Shown piece by piece: positions 23,686 to 31,723 of a stretch of 49,179 nucleotides of DNA. The notes under the pieces are model-generated. The model saw nothing but the letters and a program-made list of their open reading frames with translations, did not search any database and was not told the DNA's origin. The position numbers and the translations under genes were made by a program. Each line of letters begins with the position of its first letter. Position 1 is the first letter of the stretch. This DNA comes from Herminiimonas sp. (GTDB lineage: Bacteria > Pseudomonadota > Gammaproteobacteria > Burkholderiales > Burkholderiaceae_D). Location of the stretch: the NCBI GenBank assembly GCA_028292315.1, contig JAQGMO010000144.1, positions 1-49,179 of the forward strand, written 5' to 3'.

Positions 23686-24717
23686 TTATTCGGGCGCAAC
23701 CTGCAAAATCAGCTTGCCGAAATTGCGGCCTTCGAACAGCATCAGCAGAGCGTCCGGAAAATTTTCCAGTCCCTGCACGATATCCTCGCGGGTCTTGAGG
23801 CTGCCTTCCTTCATCCAGCGCGCCATTTCAGACACGCCGACAGAATAACGATCGGCATAATCGAACACGACGATGCCTTCCATGCGCGCCCGATTGATCA
23901 GCAGTGACAAGTAGTTGGCCGGTCCCTTGACCGGGGTCGTATTGTTGTATTGCGAGATCGCGCCGCAGATGATGATGCGCGCCTTCAGGTTGATGCGGGC
24001 AAGCACGGCATCGAGTATCTCGCCGCCCACATTATCGAAATAGATATCGACGCCTTGCGGGCAATGCGCTTTCAAACCCTCCTTGACCGTGCCGTTCTTG
24101 TAATCGATGCACGCATCGAAGCCGAGTTCCCGGACCACGAAGTCGCATTTTTCCTTGCCGCCGGCGATGCCGACCACGCGGCAGCCCTTGTGTTTTGCAA
24201 CCTGGCCGACAGTCTGGCCGACCGCGCCGGCGGCGCCCGAGACCACCACGGTTTCACCGGGCTTCGGCATTCCGACTTCCAGCAAACCGAAATACGCCGT
24301 CATGCCGGGCATGCCCAGCGCATTCAAATGCGCCGGCAGCGGTGCGACCGCGGGATCAATCTTGCGCAATGCGGCGGACCTGTCGTTCGCCGCGCCGGTC
24401 CAGTAGCGCTGTACGCCGACCGAGCCCGATACCAGGTCGCCGGCTGAGAACGCCGGCGATTTCGATGCGATCACGCGGCCGATGCCGCCGGCGCGCATGA
24501 CTTCCCCGATGCCGACCGGGGCGATATAGGACTTGCCTTCATTCATCCAGCCGCGCATGGCCGGGTCGAGCGATAAATACAACACCTGTACCAGGATTTC
24601 GCCATCGGCCGGATCGCGTACCGGCTCGGAATGAAATTCCCAGTCGCTGTCCTTGGGCAAGCCGACCGGTCGGGCGGCAAGGCGAAATTGCTGATTGGTC
24701 AAGGCGGGTGCGGCCAT
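23686..24717 (-). CDS. NADP-dependent MDR oxidoreductase (CurA/leukotriene B4 dehydrogenase-like)
   Basis: A 343-residue zinc-independent medium-chain dehydrogenase/reductase. It has an N-terminal GroES-like domain (LYLSLDPAMRGWM), then a Rossmann fold with nucleotide-binding VSGAAGAVGQTVGQVA and the downstream GGKEKCDFV. The sequence VDIYFDNVGGEILDAVL is typical of the PTGR/CurA group of alkenal/enone reductases. These reduce alpha,beta-unsaturated carbonyls with NADPH, a detoxification role. The exact substrate is not readable. AGGAG lies 7 nt before the ATG. The gene appears monocistronic, transcribed divergently from the bactofilin gene. Confidence 0.92.
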   Translation of the reverse strand: MAAPALTNQQFRLAARPVGLPKDSDWEFHSEPVRDPADGEILVQVLYLSLDPAMRGWMNEGKSYIAPVGIGEVMRAGGIGRVIASKSPAFSAGDLVSGSVGVQRYWTGAANDRSAALRKIDPAVAPLPAHLNALGMPGMTAYFGLLEVGMPKPGETVVVSGAAGAVGQTVGQVAKHKGCRVVGIAGGKEKCDFVVRELGFDACIDYKNGTVKEGLKAHCPQGVDIYFDNVGGEILDAVLARINLKARIIICGAISQYNNTTPVKGPANYLSLLINRARMEGIVVFDYADRYSVGVSEMARWMKEGSLKTREDIVQGLENFPDALLMLFEGRNFGKLILQVAPE

Positions 24718-24979
24718 CCTGGTCTCCTGTTCATTTCATGGTATCGGCTTAATCCGATGAATATATCGCAATTTGAACGATCGTGCTTTTTAATTATTTC
24801 TGTAAATATGTAACAGGGTCGGAACTTTCTGACCTTGCCATAGACCAATGGTGGAGCCGGAGGTCTAATCCCAGCTTCACCATGTCACGCTACCGAACGA
24901 CATGACTTAAACAAATCGCCAGCGTGCCGTCCATGCGCGATTTACGCCATAGCACCTTGTCACATTTCCAGGAGAATCC

Positions 24980-25537
24980 ATGCTTCGATCCGAAACGCTT
25001 TTTGGCAAGCGAGAAACCAATACGCCAAATCCTCCTCTCAGCACGACCGGGAATACCCCGGCGACTCCTCCCAAGTCCCCGTTTGGCGCCAATTCCGTTA
25101 ATAATTCAACGACCCCTACAGCGAGTTCACCAATGAATCCAGCGCCACAAGTTACCAGCGCCAGCAGCAGCACGAATGAAGTGGGTAGCAAGTTGATCGT
25201 CGGACCGAATATCAAGCTCAAGGGCGTTGAAATTACCGATTGCGATACGCTGGTCGTGGAGGGCCGTGTCGAGGCGACAATGGATTCGCGCGTAATACAA
25301 ATTGCTGAGATAGGTGCGTTTAAAGGATCTGCGGAAATCGATATCGCGGAAATTCGCGGTGAATTCGATGGCGATTTGACCGTACGTGAAAAGCTGGTCA
25401 TTTATTCAACTGGCAAAGTCTCCGGCAAGATCCGTTACGGCAAGCTTGTGATCGAAGAGGGTGGCCAGCTGTCGGGCGATGTTCAGGTTGGCACCGAGTC
25501 GGCGCCGAAAACCTTGTCCGTGGCGAAGGCAGTATAA
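24980..25537 (+). CDS. Bactofilin (polymer-forming cytoskeletal protein)
   Basis: 185 residues. The first 65 are low-complexity Pro/Thr/Ser/Asn and probably disordered. The rest is a DUF583/bactofilin right-handed beta-helix with regular hydrophobic repeats (LIVGPNIKLKGVEITDCDTLVVEGRVEA...DLTVREKLVIYSTGKVSGKI). Bactofilins polymerise without nucleotide into membrane-associated filaments that place cell-wall enzymes or polar machinery. A good ribosome site (AGGAG) precedes ATG 24980. No M23 peptidase gene, the common partner, is adjacent. A perfect palindrome follows at 25621. Confidence 0.94.
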   Translation: MLRSETLFGKRETNTPNPPLSTTGNTPATPPKSPFGANSVNNSTTPTASSPMNPAPQVTSASSSTNEVGSKLIVGPNIKLKGVEITDCDTLVVEGRVEATMDSRVIQIAEIGAFKGSAEIDIAEIRGEFDGDLTVREKLVIYSTGKVSGKIRYGKLVIEEGGQLSGDVQVGTESAPKTLSVAKAV

Positions 25538-25620
25538 GGAGCGGGCAGTATCAGGTTCGCCTGTCGATTCAGCTTAATCGAAGCCAGCATCCGCGCGCGA
25601 CTTGCGCGCATCGGCATCGA

Positions 25621-25654
25621 AATCGCCGGCGTTTCCCGGGAAACGCCGGCGATT
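25621..25654. repeat. Perfect 34-bp palindrome downstream of bactofilin
   Basis: The two 17-nt arms are exact reverse complements: AATCGCCGGCGTTTCCC then its complement. No clear U-tract follows (GTCGTTTCGGG), so a transcription terminator is possible but not canonical. A dyad protein-binding site is the alternative. Confidence 0.6.
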
Positions 25655-25811
25655 GTCGTTTCGGGCAGGGCTTTTGTAACGCAAGGCCAAGCCATGCGAC
25701 AATAGCGTGCTTTTGCTGCCCGGCTGGTTTGGTAGCTGTCACGCTTCAGGTCGCGAATCGAAGCATGACAAAATACCGGGCCGTGTGCTCTCCTACACTG
25801 AAAAATCAAAC

Positions 25812-26681
25812 ATGGCGTATCCGGAATATATTCTTACCTTATCCTGCATCGACCAGCGTGGCATCGTCCACCGGGTCTCCGGTTTCCTGGCTGACCACGG
25901 CTGCAATATTATTGATTCGGCCCAGTTCGGCGACGGGCAGTCGAAGCTGTTTTTCATGCGGGTCCATTTTTCCGCGGAAGATGGTGCGATAAGCGACAGC
26001 GTATTGCGCGAGAATTTCTCCGCGCTGGCGGCGACCATGGCAATGAACTGGCAATTGCATGACGCGTTCAAGAAGCCGCGCATGATGCTCATGGTATCCA
26101 AGATCGGGCATTGCCTGAACGACCTGCTGTTCCGCTACAAGAGCGGCCTGTTGCCGGTCGAGATTCCAGCCATCGTATCGAACCACACCGATTTTTACCA
26201 GCTATCGGCAAGCTACAACATACCGTTCCATCATTTGCCGCTGGCCCCGGGCGCGAGTCCCGAAGCCAAGCGGGCGCAGGAAGATCGGGTCCTGGAAATC
26301 GCCAAGGCCTGCGACGTCGACCTGGTGGTGCTGGCGCGTTATATGCAGATCCTGTCGCCGCAGATGTGCGATACGCTGCGTGGCCGGGCAATCAATATCC
26401 ACCATTCATTCCTGCCCAGCTTCAAAGGCGCAAAGCCCTATTACCAGGCGCATGAACGCGGCGTAAAACTGATCGGCGCGACTGCCCATTTCGTTACAGG
26501 CGACCTGGACGAAGGACCGATCATCGAACAGGATGTTGAGCGTGTCGATCACGCGATGGACCCCGATACCCTGACGGCGATCGGCCGCGATGTGGAATGC
26601 GTGGTGCTGGCACGCGCGGTAAAGTGGTTTGTCGAGCACCGCATTCTGCTTAACGGTCACAAGACCGTGGTGTTCAAGTAA
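25812..26681 (+). CDS. purU: Formyltetrahydrofolate deformylase
   Basis: PurU hydrolyses 10-formyl-THF to THF and formate, balancing one-carbon pools and supplying formate for PurT. 289 residues from ATG 25812; the longer frame from 25707 adds unrelated residues. An N-terminal ACT domain (YILTLSCIDQRGIVHRVSGFL, residues 5-25) precedes the formyltransferase-type catalytic domain with HHSFLPSFKGAKPYYQA and TAHFVTGDLDEGPII, including the catalytic Asn/His/Asp region. The length matches the family. It lies between the bactofilin gene and a convergent esterase gene. A 10-bp GC stem at 26697-26724 lacks a T-tract. Confidence 0.97.
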   Translation: MAYPEYILTLSCIDQRGIVHRVSGFLADHGCNIIDSAQFGDGQSKLFFMRVHFSAEDGAISDSVLRENFSALAATMAMNWQLHDAFKKPRMMLMVSKIGHCLNDLLFRYKSGLLPVEIPAIVSNHTDFYQLSASYNIPFHHLPLAPGASPEAKRAQEDRVLEIAKACDVDLVVLARYMQILSPQMCDTLRGRAINIHHSFLPSFKGAKPYYQAHERGVKLIGATAHFVTGDLDEGPIIEQDVERVDHAMDPDTLTAIGRDVECVVLARAVKWFVEHRILLNGHKTVVFK

Positions 26682-26856
26682 TGCATTGAGCGGCGGGCGC
26701 GGAAAACCGGAGCGTTTTCCGCGCAGCGTGTTCGGCCGCGTGCTGCGGAATGCGCTGCACGCGAAAAAACTCCGGCAGTGGAAATAACCGGCGCGGCGCA
26801 TGGCGCGCCGCTTTCCCCGCGTACGACTCGCGGCGTGCCAGGTCCCGACGTACGTA

Positions 26857-27540
26857 TTATTTCGCGGACCCGCCCAGGACACGCCTGAACCAGGCGCCGA
26901 TATCGTCGAGTTCGTCCGGCGACACCGAATGCTGCATCATGTATTCATGCCATTCCACCGGATGGCCGTGCGCTTTCAGGACGTCGCGCGATTGTTCAGC
27001 CCGCATGATAGGAATCACCGGATCGGCCCGGCCATGCGCCAAAAAGATCGGGGTGTCATGATTGGCCGCATGCCGTTCGGCGGCGAGCGTCGTGTGGATG
27101 GGCACATAGCCCGAAAGACATAACAGCCCCGCCAGTTTTTCCGGATAGCGCAGGCCGGTTTGCAAGGTCATCGCGCAGCCTTGTGAAAAGCCGGCCAGCA
27201 CGATCCGGCTAGCCGGTATCCCGCGTGATTTTTCCTGCTCGATCAGTTTCTCCACTTCAGCCTGCGACGCGCGCAAGCCTTTTTCATCTTCGCGCTTGGC
27301 CAGGTCGGTGCCCAGAATGTCGTACCATGCGCGCATCACGTAACCGCCGTTGATCGTCACCGGCATCGTCGGCGCATGCGGAAATATGAAGCGGATCGGA
27401 GGTAACCCGGTCAGGTCCAGTTCACGCACGATCGGCACAAAATCCGAGCCGTCCGCTCCCAGGCCGTGCAGCCAGATCACCGAAGCGCTCGGGTTCGGGC
27501 CGGTTTCAACTTGTATGGTTTCGAGTAGAGAATTGGTCAT
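26857..27540 (-). CDS. Alpha/beta-hydrolase carboxylesterase (phospholipase/carboxylesterase family)
   Basis: 227 residues with the classical triad. The nucleophile is Ser in GFSQG, the acid Asp in HGRADPVIP, and His in the C-terminal MQHSVSPDE. The oxyanion strand IWLHGLGADGSDF is typical of the abhydrolase_2 family (acyl-protein thioesterase-like, about 220 residues). These are cytoplasmic esterases acting on short acyl esters; the physiological substrate is not known. The start is MTNSLLET at 27540. The mog gene lies 76 nt upstream on the same strand. Confidence 0.93.
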   Translation of the reverse strand: MTNSLLETIQVETGPNPSASVIWLHGLGADGSDFVPIVRELDLTGLPPIRFIFPHAPTMPVTINGGYVMRAWYDILGTDLAKREDEKGLRASQAEVEKLIEQEKSRGIPASRIVLAGFSQGCAMTLQTGLRYPEKLAGLLCLSGYVPIHTTLAAERHAANHDTPIFLAHGRADPVIPIMRAEQSRDVLKAHGHPVEWHEYMMQHSVSPDELDDIGAWFRRVLGGSAK

Positions 27541-27616
27541 ATGTCGGATAGCGCGCCTTGCGCACGATTTTCAGGTTAAAAAAGGTTTACGCCCGGGTTT
27601 CGCACGGCGGGCCGAA

Positions 27617-28234
27617 TTATTTTTGCCGGATCGCCGACTTCGGCCGGAACGCCTTGCATACCGCTTCGTCGGTTTCGATATACGGCCCGCCGATCAGATC
27701 GATACAGTAGGGGACGGCCGCGAAGATGCCGGCCACCACTTGCCTGCCGTCGTCATCCTTCAAGCCTTCCAGGGTTTCTTTGATCGACTTCGGCTGGCCC
27801 GGCAGGTTCATGATCAGCGCCGCATGTTCGTCGGTTTCGCGAATCACGGCAATCTGCCGCGACAGGATCGCGGTGGGGACGAACTTCAGGCTGATCTGGC
27901 GCATCTGTTCGCCAAATCCGGGCATCTCCCTGGTGGCCACCGCCAGCGTCGCTTCGGGCGTCAGGTCGCGCCGCGCCGGACCGGTGCCGCCGGTGGTCAG
28001 GACCAGGTCGCAGCCGATCTCGTCGACTAGTTCGATCAGGGCTTTTTCGATCGCATCGCGGTCATCGGGGATCAGGCGGGTTTCCATCCGCCACGGGCTG
28101 GTCAGGGCTGAAGTAAACCAGTCGCGCAGGGCGGGGATGCCCTGGTCCTGATACACGCCGCTGGAGGCGCGGTCGGAGATCGAGACCAGGCCGACCAGCA
28201 ATTCATCGGGATTATTCTTCTTCCGCATCGTCAT
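27617..28234 (-). CDS. mog: Molybdopterin adenylyltransferase
   Basis: Mog activates molybdopterin by AMP transfer before molybdenum insertion in molybdenum-cofactor synthesis. The 205-residue protein carries LVSISDRASSGVYQDQG near the start, the MPT-binding TTGGTGPARRDLTPEAT motif and a LPGQPKSIKETL segment, all typical of Mog/MogA. The ATG at 28234 lies inside the 3' end of yjgA, a 23-nt overlap; an ATG at 28228 is the alternative. The overlap suggests translational coupling with yjgA. No other molybdenum-cofactor genes are in the window. Confidence 0.95.
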   Translation of the reverse strand: MTMRKKNNPDELLVGLVSISDRASSGVYQDQGIPALRDWFTSALTSPWRMETRLIPDDRDAIEKALIELVDEIGCDLVLTTGGTGPARRDLTPEATLAVATREMPGFGEQMRQISLKFVPTAILSRQIAVIRETDEHAALIMNLPGQPKSIKETLEGLKDDDGRQVVAGIFAAVPYCIDLIGGPYIETDEAVCKAFRPKSAIRQK

Positions 28235-28799
28235 TTTCGCTGGTGTCAGGTGTCGAGCCTGCCGCTTGCAATTGCTTCAGGATCTGGAAAATTTCGCGGT
28301 AAGCCTTGGGCGGCTTGTTTTCCGCCTGTTCCTTGCGCGCGTTGCGGATCAGCGTGCGCATATGCTGCATGTCGATCTCGGGATATTGCGCGCGCAATTC
28401 GGTGAGCGCGTCATCGTCGCTCAATAATTTGTCGCGCCGCCGCTCCAGCGCATGCATGGCGGCGGTATCGGCCTTGGACAGGCCGCGCCAGCTATCGAGG
28501 GTTTTCTGGATCGCCGCCAGTTCCTCTTCACTCAGCGTGCGCATTTTCTTGCCAACGAATTGCAGCTGGCGTCGCCGGCCTTCGTGATCCTTGATCGACT
28601 GGCAATCGAGGATGGCCTCGCGCACGTCTTCCGGCATCGGCACGCGCTTGACGCGCTCCCTTGGTTCGGCGACCAGTTCAGCGCCCAGTTTCTGCAGGGC
28701 GGTCATCTCGCGCTTCAGTTGCGACTTGGATGGGCGGTCGTATTCCTGCTCGAATTCGTTGGACTGGAATCCGGTGGCGCCGCGGTTGGAATTTGGCAT
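28212..28799 (-). CDS. yjgA: Ribosome-associated protein YjgA/DarP (DUF615)
   Basis: 195 residues from ATG 28799 (MPNSNRGATG); the frame extends to 28844 with atypical residues. The signature SKSQLKREMTALQKLGAELV at about 24-43 and the KRVPMPEDVREAILDCQSIKDHEGRRRQLQFVGKKMR block are characteristic. The protein is helical and highly charged with an acidic C-terminus. DarP binds 50S precursors in E. coli and assists assembly. It is divergent from the pmbA homologue 80 bp away, the same arrangement as in E. coli, which supports both assignments. Confidence 0.94.
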   Translation of the reverse strand: MPNSNRGATGFQSNEFEQEYDRPSKSQLKREMTALQKLGAELVAEPRERVKRVPMPEDVREAILDCQSIKDHEGRRRQLQFVGKKMRTLSEEELAAIQKTLDSWRGLSKADTAAMHALERRRDKLLSDDDALTELRAQYPEIDMQHMRTLIRNARKEQAENKPPKAYREIFQILKQLQAAGSTPDTSENDDAEEE

Positions 28800-28879
28800 G
28801 ATATTCGGTAAGGCGTAAGCCAATCTGTAAACGACTGCTATCATAACTGTTTTACACGCATTCCGAAGAAAACGACCTC

Positions 28880-30244
28880 ATGAACGATTCCGTATTTATC
28901 CATACCCAGGACCAGTTGAAGCAAGTCGCACAGGACGTGTTGCGTTTTGCAAAGGAATTAGGGGCATCCAATGCCGCGGTTGAAATCAGTGAAGGAAGTG
29001 GCCTGTCGGTAACGGTGCGCAAGGGAAACGTCGAGACCATAGAACAGAACAAGGATAAGGGCATGGGCGTGACCGTGTATCTGGGCCAGGATGGTTCGGT
29101 CCGGCGCGGCAATGCGAGCACGTCCGACTTTTCGCAAAAGGCATTGAAGGATACCGTGGAAGCCGCGTACAACATTGCGCGCTTTACCGCCGAAGACGAT
29201 TGCGCCGGCTTGCCCGATGAGGACACGCTGGAAATGAATCCGATCGATTTGCAGCTGTGTTATCCATGGCAGCTGTCGGCGGAAGAAGCGGTTGAACTGG
29301 CGCGGCGCGGCGAAGCGGCGGCGTTCGCGGTCGACAAGAGGATCACCAATAGCGAAGGGGCGAGCGTGTATGCCCAGCAATCGCATTTCGTGACAGCCAA
29401 TTCGCGCGGTTTCATGGGTGGGTATCCGTATTCGCGTCACACGGTGTCGGTCGTGCCGATTGCCGGCAAGGGCAGCAACATGCAACGCGACGACTGGTAT
29501 TCGTCGACGCGCGATCCGAAGCAGCTGGCGGCCCCGGAAGCGATCGGCCGCTATGCCGCGCAACGGGCGCTGGCGCGTCTGAATGCGCGCAAGCTCGATA
29601 CCCGCAAATGCCCGGTATTGTTTGAAGCGCCGCTGGCAGCCGGCCTGCTCGGCGCATTCGTGCAGGCGGTGTCGGGCGGTGCGCTGTATCGCAAGTCGAC
29701 CTTCCTGCTCGATTCGCTTGGCAAGGCCGCGTTTGACGATCACATCCAGGTGCTCGAAGACCCGCATGTGCCAGGCGCGGTCGGATCGGCGCCTTTCGAT
29801 GAAGAAGGCGTCAAGACCAGCCGGCGCGAGGTCGTGCGGGATGGCGTGGTGCAGGGTTATTTCCTGTCGACCTATTCGGCGCGCAAACTGGGAATGAAGA
29901 CCACCGGCAATGCGGGCGGCTCGCATAACCTGTCGATCACCTCAACTCTGACCCGGCCGTCCGATGACTTCAAGGCCATGCTGAAAAAGCTCGATACCGG
30001 GTTGCTGGTGACGGAACTGATGGGGCAGGGCGTCAATTACGTGACCGGTGATTATTCGCGCGGGGCATCCGGTTACTGGGTCGAGAAAGGCGTGATTCAA
30101 TATCCGGTCGAAGAAATCACGATTGCCGGCAACATGAAGGATATGTTCATGCGGATCGCGGCGATCGGCGCCGACACGCTGGTGCGCGGCACCAAGCAAA
30201 CCGGCTCGATATTGATTGAAGAGATGGTGATCGCCGGCGGCTGA
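28880..30244 (+). CDS. pmbA: Metalloprotease subunit TldE/PmbA
   Basis: 454 residues, the usual size. The family region LVTELMGQGVNYVTGDYSRGASGYWVEKG near the C-terminus and the N-terminal ASNAAVEISEGSGLSVTVRKGNVETIE are diagnostic. PmbA (TldE) pairs with the zinc-bearing TldD to digest unfolded peptides and to mature some RiPPs such as microcin B17. PmbA itself lacks the zinc HExxxH motif, and none is seen here. No tldD is in the window. The gene is divergent from yjgA. Confidence 0.96.
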   Translation: MNDSVFIHTQDQLKQVAQDVLRFAKELGASNAAVEISEGSGLSVTVRKGNVETIEQNKDKGMGVTVYLGQDGSVRRGNASTSDFSQKALKDTVEAAYNIARFTAEDDCAGLPDEDTLEMNPIDLQLCYPWQLSAEEAVELARRGEAAAFAVDKRITNSEGASVYAQQSHFVTANSRGFMGGYPYSRHTVSVVPIAGKGSNMQRDDWYSSTRDPKQLAAPEAIGRYAAQRALARLNARKLDTRKCPVLFEAPLAAGLLGAFVQAVSGGALYRKSTFLLDSLGKAAFDDHIQVLEDPHVPGAVGSAPFDEEGVKTSRREVVRDGVVQGYFLSTYSARKLGMKTTGNAGGSHNLSITSTLTRPSDDFKAMLKKLDTGLLVTELMGQGVNYVTGDYSRGASGYWVEKGVIQYPVEEITIAGNMKDMFMRIAAIGADTLVRGTKQTGSILIEEMVIAGG

Positions 30245-30351
30245 CACGATAATTTGAACCAGGCAGCCGCAAGGTCGCCGCGTTTTCTTGCGCTGAGAAT
30301 CCGGGGACATGCAGTCGGCGCGCGGATGTTGCACTGCGACATCAGTTTGTG

Positions 30352-30380
30352 TTGCGGTGCTTCTATCCGCCCCCTACAAT
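30352..30380 (+). promoter_or_regulatory. Candidate sigma-70 promoter for the TRAP binding-protein gene
   Basis: TTGCGG (30352-30357) and TACAAT (30375-30380) are separated by exactly 17 nt. The -10 box matches 5 of 6; the -35 is weaker. It lies 90 nt upstream of the dctP start, in an otherwise empty 225-nt gap. Confidence 0.45.
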
Positions 30381-30469
30381 TTGCATCGTCTTGTGAAAGC
30401 TTGCGCGCCGGAAAAGCCGGGCATGGTCGACCATAGACTTGTTGGTATTCGAAACCTTGAGGAGAACAC

Positions 30470-31549
30470 ATGGAACGTCGTTCCTTTTTAAAAAAAGCGG
30501 CAGCCGGTGCTTCGGTAGCCGGTATTGCCGCCCCAGCATTGGCGCAAACGCAGCCTACACTTAACTGGCGCCTCGCATCGAGCTTTCCAAAGTCTCTCGA
30601 TACGCTGTTCGGCACGGCCGAGCAATTCAGCAAGCGCGTGTCCCAGCTCACCGGCGGCAAGTTCAACATCCGTGTGTTCGCCGGCGGCGAGATCGTTCCA
30701 GCGCTGCAGGTCGTCGACGCGGTGCAGGCCGGCACGGTAGAGATGGGCCATACCGCGCCCTACTACTTCTTCGGCAAGGACCCTACCTTTGCATTCGATT
30801 GCGCGGTTCCGTTCGGCATGAATTCGCGCCAGCAGACAGCTTGGTACGAACATGGCGGCGGCAAGGACTTGCTGCGCACTTTCTACAAGGATTACGGCAT
30901 CACGAATTTCCTGGGCGGGAATACCGGCGCGCAGATGGGCGGCTGGTTCCGCAAGGAGATCAAGACGCTGAACGACATGAAGGGCCTCAAGATGCGGATC
31001 AGCGCATTCGCCGGCAAGGTAATGCAGCCGCTCGGCCTGGTGCCGCAACAGCTGGCCGGCGCCGATATTTATCCGGCTCTTGAAAAAGGCACGCTGGATG
31101 CAGTCGAATGGACCACGCCGTATGACGATGAAAAGCTCGGCTTTTACAAGGTCGCGCCGTATTACTATGCGCCGGGCTGGTGGGAAGCGGGCGCCCAGCT
31201 GTCATTCTACGTAGGCACGAAGGAATGGGAAAAACTGCCGAAGGAATACCAGGCGGCGATTGAAGCGGCATCGTACGAAGCGCATGTCTACATGCAGGCG
31301 CGCTATGATGCGCTGAACCCGGCTGCCCTGGCGCGCCTGATCAAGAACGGCACCAAGGTCCGTTTCTTCTCGAAGGAAATCATGGAAGCATGCTACAAGG
31401 CTGCGATGACCACGATGGAAGAAGAAGCTTCCAAGAACGCCAAGTTCAAGGCAATTTACGAGCCGTACAAGCGCTTCCAGCGCGAGCAGAACCAGATGTT
31501 CTCGGTGGCGGAAGTGCCGTTGGGGAATTTCATGACTAGCCGTAAGTAG
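30470..31549 (+). CDS. dctP: TRAP transporter solute-binding protein (DctP family, Tat-exported)
   Basis: 359 residues. The N-terminus MERRSFLKKAAAG is a twin-arginine signal, with cleavage expected near APALAQ. The mature protein is a DctP-type periplasmic receptor: SFPKSLDTLFGTAEQFSKRV, GEIVPALQVVDAVQAGTVEMGHT, MKGLKMRISAFAGKV and GADIYPALEKGTLDAVEW. It resembles the TakP/lactate-type subgroup that binds 2-oxoacids or monocarboxylates with a metal ion; the ligand cannot be fixed from sequence. GAGGAG precedes the ATG. The cognate permease genes dctM and dctQ lie just beyond on the opposite strand, convergent, so receptor and permease are transcribed separately. Confidence 0.93.
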   Translation: MERRSFLKKAAAGASVAGIAAPALAQTQPTLNWRLASSFPKSLDTLFGTAEQFSKRVSQLTGGKFNIRVFAGGEIVPALQVVDAVQAGTVEMGHTAPYYFFGKDPTFAFDCAVPFGMNSRQQTAWYEHGGGKDLLRTFYKDYGITNFLGGNTGAQMGGWFRKEIKTLNDMKGLKMRISAFAGKVMQPLGLVPQQLAGADIYPALEKGTLDAVEWTTPYDDEKLGFYKVAPYYYAPGWWEAGAQLSFYVGTKEWEKLPKEYQAAIEAASYEAHVYMQARYDALNPAALARLIKNGTKVRFFSKEIMEACYKAAMTTMEEEASKNAKFKAIYEPYKRFQREQNQMFSVAEVPLGNFMTSRK

Positions 31550-31563
31550 TTCATTTGCAGCAG

Positions 31564-31601
31564 AAAAAACCCGCAGCGCTTCAGCGCTGCGGGTTTTTTT
31601 T
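31564..31601. terminator. Strong bidirectional terminator between dctP and dctM
   Basis: AAAAAACCCGCAGCGC, loop TTCA, GCGCTGCGGGTTTTTTTT: a 10-bp GC stem extended by A/T arms. The T-tract serves dctP; the A-tract on the other side can serve the convergent dctM transcript. Confidence 0.95.
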
Positions 31602-31723
31602 GGCCCCGATCACGGCGGCACGAGTCTGTCCAATGCACATGGGCTAATCCAGAGGATGTCTGAAGACGTTGCCCGGAAGGTCGTTCTTGCAAAAAGCCAT
31701 GGGCGGGGACACGGATATTCAGC

